Of a stretch of DNA of 64,000 nt, positions 24,430 to 34,258 are shown in pieces (positions within the stretch are counted from its first letter, which is position 1; every line of letters begins with the position of its first letter). Under the pieces are notes generated by a model. It saw only the letters and a list, made by a program, of their open reading frames with translations. It did no database searches and was not told where the DNA came from. Source of the DNA: Steinernema hermaphroditum (Eukaryota > Nematoda > Chromadorea > Rhabditida > Steinernematidae); contig CM059625.1 of the NCBI GenBank assembly GCA_030435675.1, forward strand, positions 2,170,001 to 2,234,000, written 5' to 3'. Both the position numbers and the translations under genes were made by a program.

Positions 24430-24655
24430 GCGGAACGAACGGGAATCAGTCTGAAGGTCCGGGGTTCGAATCCGCCCGCAGGCCAAACTTTTTTAATGAA
24501 CTTTTTCCGCACGTTTTTCCGTATATTTAAATTTTGATTACGTAGAACCAGATAATGAAACAGTTTGCAGAATGTTATGTCAAGAAAATACGAAACTAAA
24601 AAAGTTTTGCTCGCGGGTGGATTCGAACCCCGGACCTTCTGACTGATTCCGGTTC
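24430..24655. mobile_element. foldback MITE, copy 3
   Basis: Arms at about 24430-24496 and 24597-24655 are inverted copies with several mismatches (left GGTTCGAATCCGCCCGC, right GCGGGTGGATTCGAACC). The centre TTTTTCCGTATATTTAAATT matches the centres of the other copies. It lies 180 bp from copy 4. Confidence 0.75.
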
Positions 24656-24836
24656 CTACTAGATATACAAGGCACACACAAAAGCTGCCACACATAATGT
24701 GTAACAGAACATCTCTGAATTTACGGGCATAGAGACATACAGTACAGTTTGTCGAGTGTACAGTAGGGATGAACCTGATTAAGGGTGAGACTTCTTAACC
24801 TTGTAGTCAAATGTATGATTCACTCTAGGTATGTAC

Positions 24837-25052
24837 CGGAACGAACCGGAATCAGTCAGAAGGTCCGGGGTTCGAATCCGCCCACAAGCCAAACTTTTTT
24901 TATGTACTTTTTCCGCAAGTTTTTCCGCATATTTAGAATCAGATAATGAAACAGTTTCTAAAGCGGTATGCCAAAAAAATGCGAAACTAAAAAAGTTTGG
25001 CTTGTGGGCGGATTCGAACCCCGGACCTTCTGACTGATTCCGGTTCGTTCCG
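24837..25052. mobile_element. intact foldback MITE, perfect 64-bp terminal inverted repeats
   Basis: 24837-24900 and 24989-25052 are perfect reverse complements, each beginning CGGAACGAACCGGAATCAG and containing the pol III B-box GGTTCGAATCC. The 88-bp centre is AT-rich. Just outside the right arm, TTTTCCGTTCCGGT repeats part of the arm, so the original ends may extend slightly. A transcript would form a 64-bp hairpin. No ORF. The perfect arms point to the youngest copy of this family in the window. Confidence 0.88.
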
Positions 25053-25249
25053 TTTTCCGTTCCGGTGCAGCATTTGTAGATGTTTATATTGCCAGTCTTC
25101 CTGCTCAAATCAAGCACTGGTAAGCGACCACTTTTCAGGTGATGAATGAATGATTGTCATCAATAGAAAATCATATCCCTCAATGAGTAACCCTGACTCA
25201 CATAATCTGCCCTAAGAAAAAACAAAACCGACCCAACTTAAACGATGTG

Positions 25250-25960
25250 AAACGAAGCAGTGAATCACTGGAAGACGAAATACGACCCGCCGGCCCAGAG
25301 GGCACCGTCCAATCGGCTTTGAGCCGCTACTCTCGGGGACATGATTTACCTTTGACTCCCAATTAATCCACTCTCATATCGGCCGGTGAACAGCTGTCGG
25401 AAACTATTACATAACCCGCTTGCCCGCGCCATTCGGCGCTGCCCGATCGGCCGAAATAAGGTCATTAATGGACACACGGACGATAGCGACGCGGACAAAA
25501 GCCAGTCGGAAATGTCGGCATACGAGCTGCCACCTCACCGACACTTGAGGGCTAGCTGCAGATCGCAAGGCGGCGGAATTCTTCAAAGAAGGGCGTCGCG
25601 TGCGCTTCACATGAACACTTGCGCTTCACATGAACAAACATATAAGTTAATGTTGCCACCAGACATGTGGCCCCTTTCCAGAAGTGACGGCAAACATCGC
25701 GCACGCCCAAATGGTGCGCCGAGAATTCTGGTTCGAGGCGCGAATAACTCTAATCGCCATGAGGAGCGCGCGCAAACAAACCACCCGAAACCGTCGCGTC
25801 CGCTTTGGGAGAGAGGGGAAGATAAGCCTTCGGAAGGGCCATTAGACAGGAGGGTCGGTAAGTGCACGCAAAAAGCCAAAAAAGAACGCGAAGATAAACG
25901 GAATTCGTTTAGCGGTTTGCAGGCGGGAGGCATTTGTAAGCGAATCATGTTGTGGATGCG
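25250..25960. promoter_or_regulatory. GC-rich island with homeodomain/nuclear-receptor-like motifs
   Basis: Contains AATTAATCC (25361-25369), AAGGTCA (25458-25464) overlapping the palindrome CATTAATG (25463-25470), and a duplicated 13-bp GCGCTTCACATGA (about 25602 and 25621). A 199-codon plus-strand frame spans it without any recognisable feature. Regulatory assignment is inference from composition and motif clustering only. Confidence 0.2.
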
Positions 25961-26127
25961 ATCATTTGATGGGATACACTATTAAGAGACCTTTGAACTT
26001 CGATCGGCAATTGAAAAAAATCGGATTTATCACTGTGGGTGGTAAGATAATACGGCTACTTATAGACTTAAAAAAGCGGTCGTAAATACAAAAGAAGTGA
26101 TGTTGTTGAGCATTTTGCCATTGTATA

Positions 26128-26545
26128 CCAAGCAACAAGAACCAGACTTACCTTTGTGTGCACTTCTAAGAGCTTGACATTCTCAAAAACATTATATGAA
26201 GACAAGGATAGCCGATGTTGCAAGCACCAACTTGGAGGAAGTCAATGCGCACTATATTTCTGGAGTTCGTTTCAGAATCAGCGGCTGGACGCAGCATAAC
26301 AAGAGGCGAATCTAAGAACTTGACATTCTCAAAACCATTATATGAGGGCAAGGATAGCCGATGTTGTAGCGGTGGAAGTTGAGATATTCCAAGCAACAAG
26401 AACCTAAGTTGGCCAGACCTAGGTAAAAAGGGGGCAGCTAACATTATTATTTCTGGAGTTCATGGTCGCAGCACAACACGAAGCGTTGTAAAACATCTTA
26501 GGTGAGGACAAGGATAGCCGATGTTGTAGTTAAGATATTCCATAG
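26128..26545. repeat. imperfect tandem repeat, three partial units
   Basis: GACAAGGATAGCCGATGTTG or a one-base variant occurs near 26201, 26350 and 26509. Other shared pieces are CTTGACATTCTCAAAA (26173, 26319), CAAGCAACAAGAACC (26130, 26389) and TTTCTGGAGTTC (26259, 26449). Unit length is about 150-220 bp with indels. No coding potential. Confidence 0.6.
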
Positions 26546-27329
26546 ACAAAAGGCAGGACCCCGACCCACTTTTTAGTGTCAAATGACATTGTTCAATTCT
26601 GTTGCGTCTAGCAAATCGTTCTCAATTAAAAGCGTCTTCGTCCCGCATTACAAGGACAAAAATCAGTACAGCTAAAAATGGCCAGACGATATCAATAGAA
26701 TGGCGAACTTACATTGAGCATAGCTCTCCTGTTTACTTTACGAAAGTCACAAGTGCACATAAACAGACACACCAAAGTGCCCTGCAAAATGGAGGAAGAG
26801 TGATGTTGAATGGAATAAACAGTGTCCGAAGATAGTGATAAGGTTTTGAACAACTTATCAGCTAATATCCAGAAAGGAAAGGTAAACGGAGATGCGTTCA
26901 TTACGCCGAACTTCAATCAGTTGCTTTTCTATATTGTGCACTATATGTACTGCGAAGTGTTTTCGTATTTTTGTGCACTTTTTCCTTAGCAGCGCCAACC
27001 CAGACGGCGTGATGTTTGGCCGAAGGAAGTTGTAAATTTGCCGAAAGTCCATGACGGAGTTGTTCAGCAAAAACGTCGTTGAGAAAATACGACCATTGAT
27101 CATGAGTGAAAACTAAGAAAACGAGGCACTGTATTATAAGAAAGAGGCCCACAAAAACCGTTTTCTTGCACAGCGATCTCAAGCAGATTTGCCTTGATTT
27201 CTGACTTAACTGATGGGCAGTAGGGGGTAGAAACCTGTCAATCCTGGAACAAGCGATTAGGAAAACAAAACGGGAAACGTTCATACTTTGAGATTAAATC
27301 AAAAAATGGTGGCGGCTAGTTAAAGGACC

Positions 27330-27700
27330 AAAAAAGACGGTTATTGTGTCGCGGGCGGCTACTCAAAATGCACAAACGAACGCCGTCGGCGCCATCTATT
27401 TGCGGCCCGATCAGCATTTAATGAGGCAATAATTGAGTTAGATGTGAGAGCGGAACACCCGCCGGCGATAAAGCCAACTCACGACGACGGAACGTGATTT
27501 ACAATCTCACACGCAGCGGATATGAGTGCCGACATAAATCTCGGCCGCGAACAGATAGAATCTAACCTTGTCTCCAAACAGGGTCACTTTGGCGTTTAGC
27601 CGCTAGTTTTCGCGATGTGACATGCGCGCAGTCGCGCCTTTCTTAAGCATGTCATGCTAATTATAGGGCGGCTAGTTGGTCAGTGGTTTGATGATCTGTG
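27330..27700. promoter_or_regulatory. GC-rich island, possible cis-regulatory module
   Basis: GC-rich block with TTTAATGAGGCAATAATTGA (27417-27436, two homeodomain-core sites) and GCGGCCCG/CGGCCGCG clusters. It ends about 100 bp before the 1.3-kb foldback element. No gene start is visible next to it. Confidence 0.2.
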
Positions 27701-27798
27701 CCAGATGGTGTCAACACGCGCATCTTGAAATTGAGCGTTTACGACTTACAAATATAGTGCGAGGTTACTCTCAAATAGTGGAATTCCAAGTTCAATGA

Positions 27799-29120
27799 TA
27801 TACTCTGGTTTTTTTCGATCACGAAAACGGCCTTCAGTCATATCGTTGTGGGACCCGATGCAACTGCCAAGGGAACATCCCCAAGTGATAGTTGCCGATT
27901 GAAATGAAATGTGGTGCAACGGATAGAGGAGATCTTAGGAAGACGAGCGCACACAAAACGCGCTGCCCATATGCAGACTGGCTACCATAAACAGCCCCCC
28001 GAAATATGAAAAATAACGGCAGTCGCGACTAGTACGTTGAAATTTCCTCCTTTTGACCTGTCTGCGTGGTCCAGCGGTAGTGCTCTGAGCTACCAGTCAA
28101 CGGTGTCGGGTTCGACCCCCACAGAGAATCTTCTATTTTTCGATTTGCTTTCTTTTCAACGAAACTGTACATTATTATGTTTCCTGGTGTTCACCATCAC
28201 TGGTTCTTGCCTTGCTTCAAATATAGCTTAAAAAGCCCTTTGGAGAAATCGAAACTGGCAACTCAAATTTCACCTTTGTGGTGAAGCTGTTTTTCATTCT
28301 TTCGCGTTCCTATCTGTTTTGCTAATCATTTCAGGACGTGAAATGGAATGAACCAAAAAATGTTGGCTGGGATGAGTGTCGAACCCCGATCCCCCAGAAC
28401 GGTAGCCAAGACACTATCCAGCTCGACCACACAAACAGATGGTGCTCCGCCAACATCGCTGGCTATATTCATTTCTACGAACTTTAGAAAGGTATTCACG
28501 CGGACAAGTGCGTGTATTGGTCGGAACAGATTAGGTTCTGCCGCTATGATATCTATAAGGATAAACAGAGAAGGGAGGACGCGAAAGAATGAAAAACAGC
28601 TTCACCACAAAGATGAAATTTGGGTTAGCAGTGCCGATTCCTGCAAAGGATTCCAAACTAAAGCGTTGATAAACACCAGGATATGTGGAAATATGTAGAT
28701 TTGGTGAAAAGAAAAAAGGTAGAAAAGAAAGCAATTGGGGGTCGACCCGACACCGTTGACTGGTGGCTCAGAGCACTACCCCTTGACCACGCAGGAACGT
28801 CAGAGAAAAGAAATTTCAACATACTAGTCGCGACTGCCGTTATTTTTCATATTTCGGGGGGCTGTTTATGGTAGCCAGTCTGCATATGGGCAGCGCGTTT
28901 TGTGTGCGCTCGTATTCCTAAGATCTCCTCTATCCGTTACACCACATTTCATTTCAATCTGCAACTATCATTTGGGGATATTCCCTTGTGCGTTGAAAAC
29001 GCCGAAGCGAGCGCACGAAGTTCGCATGTTCGCGCGTCGTTTTCAACGCGTTGGATCAGAATTTTGGGTCCCACAACGAGATGATTGAAGGCTGTTTTCG
29101 TGATAAAAAAACAGAGTATA
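27799..29120. mobile_element. 1.3-kb foldback element with arms over 400 bp
   Basis: The left end TATACTCTGG with T-run and CACGAAAACGGCCTTCAGTC is mirrored at the right end (GGCTGTTTTCGTGATAAAA and CAGAGTATA). Inverted similarity continues inward with indels through ACTAGTCGCGACTGCCGTTA (near 28028 and 28816) to CACCACAAAG-type sequence near 28272 and 28604. Each arm contains a tRNA-like stretch: left about 28063-28127 with GCGTGGTCCAGCGGTAGTGC and GGGTTCGACCC, right about 28735-28797 inverted. A third tRNA-like stretch is in the centre (28375-28440, minus). A TA at both outer ends could be a Tc1/mariner-type target duplication. No transposase ORF. Confidence 0.8.
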
Positions 29121-30218
29121 GTCCAGCTAAACACGGTAATTATTTTCGGTTGGAGTTACGCAGACAAACAGACTCGACTCACTCCGTTTGCCACACATAC
29201 TGGAGAACTTAATTATTCTCCATTTCAAGTGGAAACGTAAACAAAAACACTACGCTAAAATTTGAGGTTGCCTTCGAGAGGGGTCGGTTTCGCTGTGGTA
29301 ATCAATGTGTCCGGTGATCATATGTAAACGGGGTTGAAAGAGGCAAAAAACTGGCCAAGCGAGGACAGTAAATAGTTGTTGCGTAGCAGTTTCTTTACAG
29401 GCCACACTTCTCGAAAGCCATGGAAACGCGTCTTCATCTGATACTCATCGTTTTCATGCCAACCCGAAAGCGTGTGACATCATCAGTGGATACGGGGCTC
29501 GTGTTTTTCTTTCTCCGAGCTGGAGCTGTAACAACCGCTTCCCTGAAATGGGCGGTAGAAATAATGAGTGTGTATTCAAAACAGTGCGTATTTCTAATTT
29601 CGGCAAAGATCAGCATAATGCGTGCGCCTTTTGAAAGTTCAAATACACCATGTGAGAAAGCAAAACAGCAAATAGTAACGTCACTCTCAACACCCTTCAA
29701 ACCAGCAGGTCAAACAACATAGATTGACTTGGAGAACCGGCGTCAATTGCCCCTTCACCGTCAATCCTGACCAGAATTCATGACCACGACTGGAGACTTC
29801 ATTTAGAGTCATCTAAACGGGTCAAAGATGACAACATCAATACAAAATTCAAAGTTCATATTTACAAGCAACACCGAGCAATGAACGATTCGAGCTGGAT
29901 GCGCCATCTGTGCGTCTCTTCTTGTTCATAGGCGCTCAAACACTTCCGTCATGCCTCTAGAACGACCGACGAACTTCGTGCTCTGCGCTGTCCGTCGCTC
30001 AAGTGCCTTGGTGATCGATGGTATCGTCTGCCGCCAAGTGAGTCCATTTCTATCAGCTGGCTTTTCCGAAGTTTTCCACCTAAATTGTCTTCATGTAATT
30101 AGAGAAACTTAGTGACGTACCTGCATGAGCTCGGGCAAGATGGATTTGGCGAAGTTGTACTCGAGAATGTTTTCTTTTTGATCGAGGAAGAAAGTATCAC
30201 GATGGTAGTGCATTTCAG

Positions 30219-30403
30219 TGTGAGAAGGAAAACAGCGAGGAAGTCAGTGATCAAAGCGTTGAGGACGAAAATGAAGAAGACGAGGATGAAGAACAGCAGC
30301 GATTCAAGCCTGTGTTTGTCAACAAGAAGGATGGCGTCACTCTCATCGAAGCAGAGAAGGACGCTGAGGAAAACGAGGAAATCGAGTACGGGATGTGGAA
30401 GCT
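30219..30403 (+). pseudogene. MFAP1 fragment, plus-strand arm
   Basis: Begins at a splice acceptor (CATTTCAG) and encodes an acidic stretch (DENEEDEDEEQQ), then RFKPVFVNKKDGVTLIEAE and EEIEYGMWKL, matching the spliceosomal protein MFAP1 around its RLKPVFI-KKDR and EAWKVRELKRIKRDR blocks. About 50 residues that normally separate these blocks are missing. The copy stops at GMWKL, where it abuts the 3' end of the inverted copy. The retained acceptor shows it derives from genomic DNA, not cDNA. Confidence 0.8.
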
Positions 30404-30432
30404 AATATTGAATGGTACAGATGAAAACGTAC

Positions 30433-30662
30433 TGTTCTCGTTCATCTCGGTCGCGTTTGATTCGCTTCATTGCGCGAAGCTTCCACATCCCGTACTCGAT
30501 TTCCTCGTTTTGCTCAGCGTCCTTCTCTGCTTCGATGAGAGTGACGCCATCCTTCTTGTTGACAAACACAGGCTTGAATCGCTGCTGTTCTTCATCCTCG
30601 TCTTCTTCATTTTCGTCCTCATCGCATTGATCACTGACTTCCTCGCTGTCTTCCTTCTCACA
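30433..30662 (-). pseudogene. MFAP1 fragment, minus-strand arm
   Basis: Inverted partner of 30219-30403, differing by a handful of bases, and longer at its 3' side: it continues WKLRAMKRIKRDRDERE to a GTACGT donor. It shares the acceptor and the same internal deletion, so the deletion predates the inverted duplication. No promoter, start or remaining exons of an MFAP1 gene are nearby. A working MFAP1 must exist elsewhere because the protein is essential for splicing in other animals (established knowledge). Confidence 0.8.
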
Positions 30663-31794
30663 CTGAAATGCATTTGAATTAATAGGTAAGCGATTCGTCA
30701 CGGTTTAAATCGAAAGCCGAAATCCCGTTTCGCGAATATTCAGTTATATTCAATCACAATCGGTTCTCCCGGGTTTTTTTTTTTAAATTCCGTGGTTGAT
30801 CCCTTCTGACAAAAAAAAAATCACCGACAGCAGCATAGAAAACGAGGAGCTAATAAGGGAAGCACATGCAGCTGGAGAAAAATCGTGCCGGGAGCTTTCA
30901 AAAAGTTCCTTTCAACAACAATTTCGCACATCTTTCGAGTAAAGTTTCTTATCGCTTTTATATGACATTTAAAAATAATTCGTGCACTTATCGATCGATT
31001 TTCTCCGCTCATTTGTTCGTCGTTTTCAGGGATCAATGTGGTAACCGCCGGTGAAGCTCTCCTGGCTTTGACGGACACCAGAAACTCTGGACAGTCCATC
31101 CGCACTCAAAATGGTAAGTAGCGAAGTAGTTTAGCATGCAATGTACTTAGAAAATTGCATTTATTGGCCATTTTTCCTTTGTGCATGGTTCGGAACGAAT
31201 TTAGAACGATTAACCAACAAATTCTTAGTTAATTTCGATTAGGAAATGCAGATCTCAACATTGTTCAATTACTTTCGAACGCGTTCCTACCAATTATTGT
31301 CAAATTTGTTTATTTCAGTCACTGCCGCTTGCGCCATTGCCAACATCGTCAAGTCTTCACTCGGACTCAACAAGATGCTTGTTGACGACGTCGGAGATGT
31401 GTTGTACGCGCGCAGCCGTACGAATGTGGGGGAAACCGGGGGAGAAACGACGAGAGGGTTGTCCGACGAGACTCCGGTGACAATTCCTGTGCGTGGGACG
31501 CGGGGCACGACTTAGGAAAAACACTTTATAACCGTCCACAAGGGAACGATACCCGGTTAATACAACAAGAACCACACAACTGAACAACAAGCAATAACGA
31601 AAATAGGAACGCTGCGCGGATGGCACTCGCTCGCACGGTCGGGGTTACGGTACAGGGGCTTCGTGGTGGCAGCCCGGGGCGTCATCTTCTACACCTCCCC
31701 CTTCTTCGACGAGAAGCGTCCTCGCTTCGGTAGGCTTGACGGTTATCTAGAAACATGTAAAAAGAGAAAATTGAGCATCAACTAGGCTCCAGGA

Positions 31795-33408
31795 TCACTG
31801 TGACTGTTGAGAGGCTGTTGATCTGCGTGTTTTGGTTCGTATGCCATTCGAACGTAACCAATTTGCCTTGTTTTCGCAGTGCGCGTTTGCACCTGCAGAG
31901 CGATGTGTACGTGTGGGCTGCTGCCTTATTTCCTGTTTCGGCGAGACTCGTGGATGAGCGTCGTCGATGAATGCGCTTCTTGCGTTGCGCCAGCGGTCAG
32001 CAATGGCTCGCTCAGGCTCTTTGTGAGGATGCCGTATTTTGGCGGGAAAATGCCGTTTCGTTTCCTTCGATGGCGGCTTGCGCGCGTTGGATGTGGCAGT
32101 TACGGCGGAGACTGGTGTTGACTGTTGCTCTGTCTTCGCGATGAGCGGGATGAACTCGTTGTTGAGCTTGTCAACCAGCATGAAACCAAGGCGCGACAAA
32201 ATATCTGTGCCAAGCAGTACATCATGACCGAATGGGTTGGCGGTGACGAAGAATCGTGCTTCTTGGCTCTGTCTGTTTGCGTAATTGAGCTGCACGTGGA
32301 CGCATCCTACGTGGCTCTGCTTGCTCCCGTTTGCTGTGTGTAACTGCGCGTCGTTTGCGATCAGTTTTACGGGTGTGTCTGTCTGGTTTACGAGCTGCGC
32401 GTAAAATTTAGACGAGATCAAGCTCACGTTCGCGCCGGTATCTATCAAACCGCGGCAAGTGATATCGTTGATTGCAATGGGCAGCGTTGGCACGTAACCA
32501 AGCCTGGAATTTTGCCCTTCGTCCTCTCCACTGCGGAGACTGCCAATGTAGTGTGCGCTGCTTGCTTGCGCTTGTCTGTCTCTGTCCTGTCGCTCATCGT
32601 GCGGGCTATTAATGTGACTTTTAGGCACCGTTGGAGGCCGCATAACCTGCTGGATCGTCGACTGATCCCTCAAACGCTCACTGCTGTTGTGTCTAGGACT
32701 CGGAATACGGTTGTTCCCGTTTCCAGTGTTTCTCCAGTGCTGTTCGCGTGGGAAGCGGTGCGCTCTGGGCTGGTTCGATGTGTAGCAATCGACTGAATCG
32801 TTGTGGAACTGGCGCGGATGCAAGCAGTTAAGTTGCGCTTCGATCGCCACTGTCTTTGCCACTTTCTGTTCGAATGTCAGACCTTGTAGTGCTACGACTG
32901 CGGTCACTAGATACGTGTTGTTTAGGCCTCGCATGAAGTAATGATCAAGCAAGTGTTCCATGCTGATCTTGTCGGAGCTCGGGAATGCACTGCGAACAGT
33001 TTTGGCGATGCGGTCGCTGTAGCTAGCTACCGTTTCATTCTGCTCCCTGTTGATGCCGTTTGTCAGCGCCTGCAAGGCTTCAATGCGCTCTGTGCTGGCT
33101 TCTGTGATCTGCTGCGTCAGGAGAGATCTCACTGCGTCGTACTGATCGGTTCCAGACTCGACGAGGTCGCTGATCAAGCGTTTAGCGCGTTGCTTGCACT
33201 TTGTACGGAGTAGAGATACGCGTTCCGCGTTCTCGCACCCGACTGTGATCTCATCGAAGCGCCGAAAGAACTCTTTCAGGCGGCTTGTGCCTTCATATCC
33301 GCTAATCGTTTCCACTGCTTTCAGCCTCTCGATCCGGATGGATGCTGCTTGAAGGCTGATGAGTGTTGCCAGCTGATTGTTGACGTGATCATTTGGGTCT
33401 GTTCCCAT
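31795..33408 (-). CDS. gag/aspartic protease ORF 2 of the LTR element
   Basis: A 537-codon frame. The first half resembles a retrotransposon capsid region (LKEFFRRFDE, YSDRIAKTVRSAFP, HYFMRGLNN). The second half holds a retropepsin with the catalytic motif GLIDTGANVSLIS and the partner motif DVLLGTDILSRLG. It ends in a basic tail and a stop 85 bp before the polypurine tract, leaving no room for reverse transcriptase. The frame has no internal stop, consistent with recent insertion. Confidence 0.85.
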   Translation of the reverse strand: MGTDPNDHVNNQLATLISLQAASIRIERLKAVETISGYEGTSRLKEFFRRFDEITVGCENAERVSLLRTKCKQRAKRLISDLVESGTDQYDAVRSLLTQQITEASTERIEALQALTNGINREQNETVASYSDRIAKTVRSAFPSSDKISMEHLLDHYFMRGLNNTYLVTAVVALQGLTFEQKVAKTVAIEAQLNCLHPRQFHNDSVDCYTSNQPRAHRFPREQHWRNTGNGNNRIPSPRHNSSERLRDQSTIQQVMRPPTVPKSHINSPHDERQDRDRQAQASSAHYIGSLRSGEDEGQNSRLGYVPTLPIAINDITCRGLIDTGANVSLISSKFYAQLVNQTDTPVKLIANDAQLHTANGSKQSHVGCVHVQLNYANRQSQEARFFVTANPFGHDVLLGTDILSRLGFMLVDKLNNEFIPLIAKTEQQSTPVSAVTATSNARKPPSKETKRHFPAKIRHPHKEPERAIADRWRNARSAFIDDAHPRVSPKQEIRQQPTRTHRSAGANAHCENKANWLRSNGIRTKTRRSTASQQSQ

Positions 33409-34055
33409 GAACTGCGGCGCGGCGGCCGGATGATGGGGAACAGAACGTACATTTGACTGGGGTGTGGAGCAGGTGGATTTTCGAAAATCTGTGGGTGTTG
33501 TGAGCGCCGAGCGAATTGCTTAGTCGCTGGTCGGTCTTCCTTGACTTGTTGCGGCCATGCGTGAGTAGCAGCTACGCCATATGCGTTCTGCAGCGAGGCG
33601 GCATTTTCGAAATGTGCATAATGGTAACCGAAAGCAGGGTTAACCTGGTAAGCAGCGGTGTTGTGTGGAGCTAAACCGTGTGCATACGTTGGCACGAACG
33701 GCGTGGGTCCTGGACGTGATCCACAAGAAGAATTATGACTGTTATTCTGGCTAATGTGCGCCATTTGGTTGTAGGACTGTGCCTGTTGTGGAGTACGGCT
33801 TGCGTTTGCTGGTTCTGGTGCGATGTACTGGCTGTGTGAGTTGTTAGCACCGGCGGCGCGGCGTTTTGCTAACTCCTCTTCTATCTCTCGGAACGAGTAC
33901 TTACTCAAGTTCGTGCTCCTTGAGACGTTCCAGCTGTTGTTTTCTGATGCATCCGCGGTTTTGTTCATGGCGGGGTGTGGTCCGGCCATTTGTGCCTCGT
34001 CCTGCTTGCGGTTTGCCTCTTCCACAGCTTTGTGAGTAGGTCTTTCAGCTCTCAT
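33321..34055 (-). CDS. gag-like ORF 1 of the LTR element
   Basis: A 244-codon frame, rich in Asn, Ser, Gln, Pro and Ala, beginning MRAERPTHKAVEE and containing YSFREIEEELAKRRAAG. It has no Cys-rich zinc knuckle. Its end overlaps the start of the protease-bearing frame by 88 nt, with the second frame in the -1 register. It is the first frame after the 5' LTR and primer-binding site, the usual gag position, but the sequence itself is too diverged for a firm capsid assignment. Confidence 0.6.
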   Translation of the reverse strand: MRAERPTHKAVEEANRKQDEAQMAGPHPAMNKTADASENNSWNVSRSTNLSKYSFREIEEELAKRRAAGANNSHSQYIAPEPANASRTPQQAQSYNQMAHISQNNSHNSSCGSRPGPTPFVPTYAHGLAPHNTAAYQVNPAFGYHYAHFENAASLQNAYGVAATHAWPQQVKEDRPATKQFARRSQHPQIFENPPAPHPSQMYVLFPIIRPPRRSSWEQTQMITSTISWQHSSAFKQHPSGSRG

Positions 34056-34202
34056 AATTGACGCGTATTACTGGGACTGCTTGGAGTCGCTAAGAACAGT
34101 CGCGTGCAGATTATGGTGAAGTATGCGTTTCCTTTGAAAACAAATAACGCGGGAGGCAATCAGTCTCAATTCCGTATCGGCCGACGGATAATCCGTACCG
34201 AT

Positions 34203-34258
34203 CTCGGGGCACCAATGTTGTACGCGCGCACTCGGGGCACCAATGATGTACGGGCGCA
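34203..34258. repeat. 28-bp tandem duplication across the PBS/LTR junction
   Basis: 34203-34230 and 34231-34258 are two copies, with two mismatches, of a segment beginning CTCGGGGCACCAATG that spans the primer-binding site and the first bases of the LTR. The second copy lies inside the LTR and explains its extra length relative to the other LTR. Confidence 0.85.

Larger units (their letters stand above)
17875..30210. other. 12-kb gene-poor region
   Basis: No exon chain or recognisable domain on either strand. Longer frames, such as 25386-25985 (+), sit in GC-rich sequence without stops and show no protein-like pattern. The region holds GC-rich islands, MITEs, a foldback element and minisatellites, described separately. 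It begins directly upstream of the Ig gene, so part of it may regulate that gene. Confidence 0.55.

Noticed and set aside
24440..25045. tRNA genes suggested by GGTTCGAATCC
   Set aside because: The sequences are arms of inverted-repeat MITEs; no cloverleaf forms around the B-box.
25386..25985. A 199-codon plus-strand frame as a gene
   Set aside because: Lies in a GC-rich island where stops are rare; no domain, no splice-consistent neighbours, and the opposite strand is also open.
28050..28130. A functional tRNA gene
   Set aside because: A- and B-box-like sequences are present but acceptor and T stems do not pair properly, and an inverted copy lies in the other arm of the foldback element.
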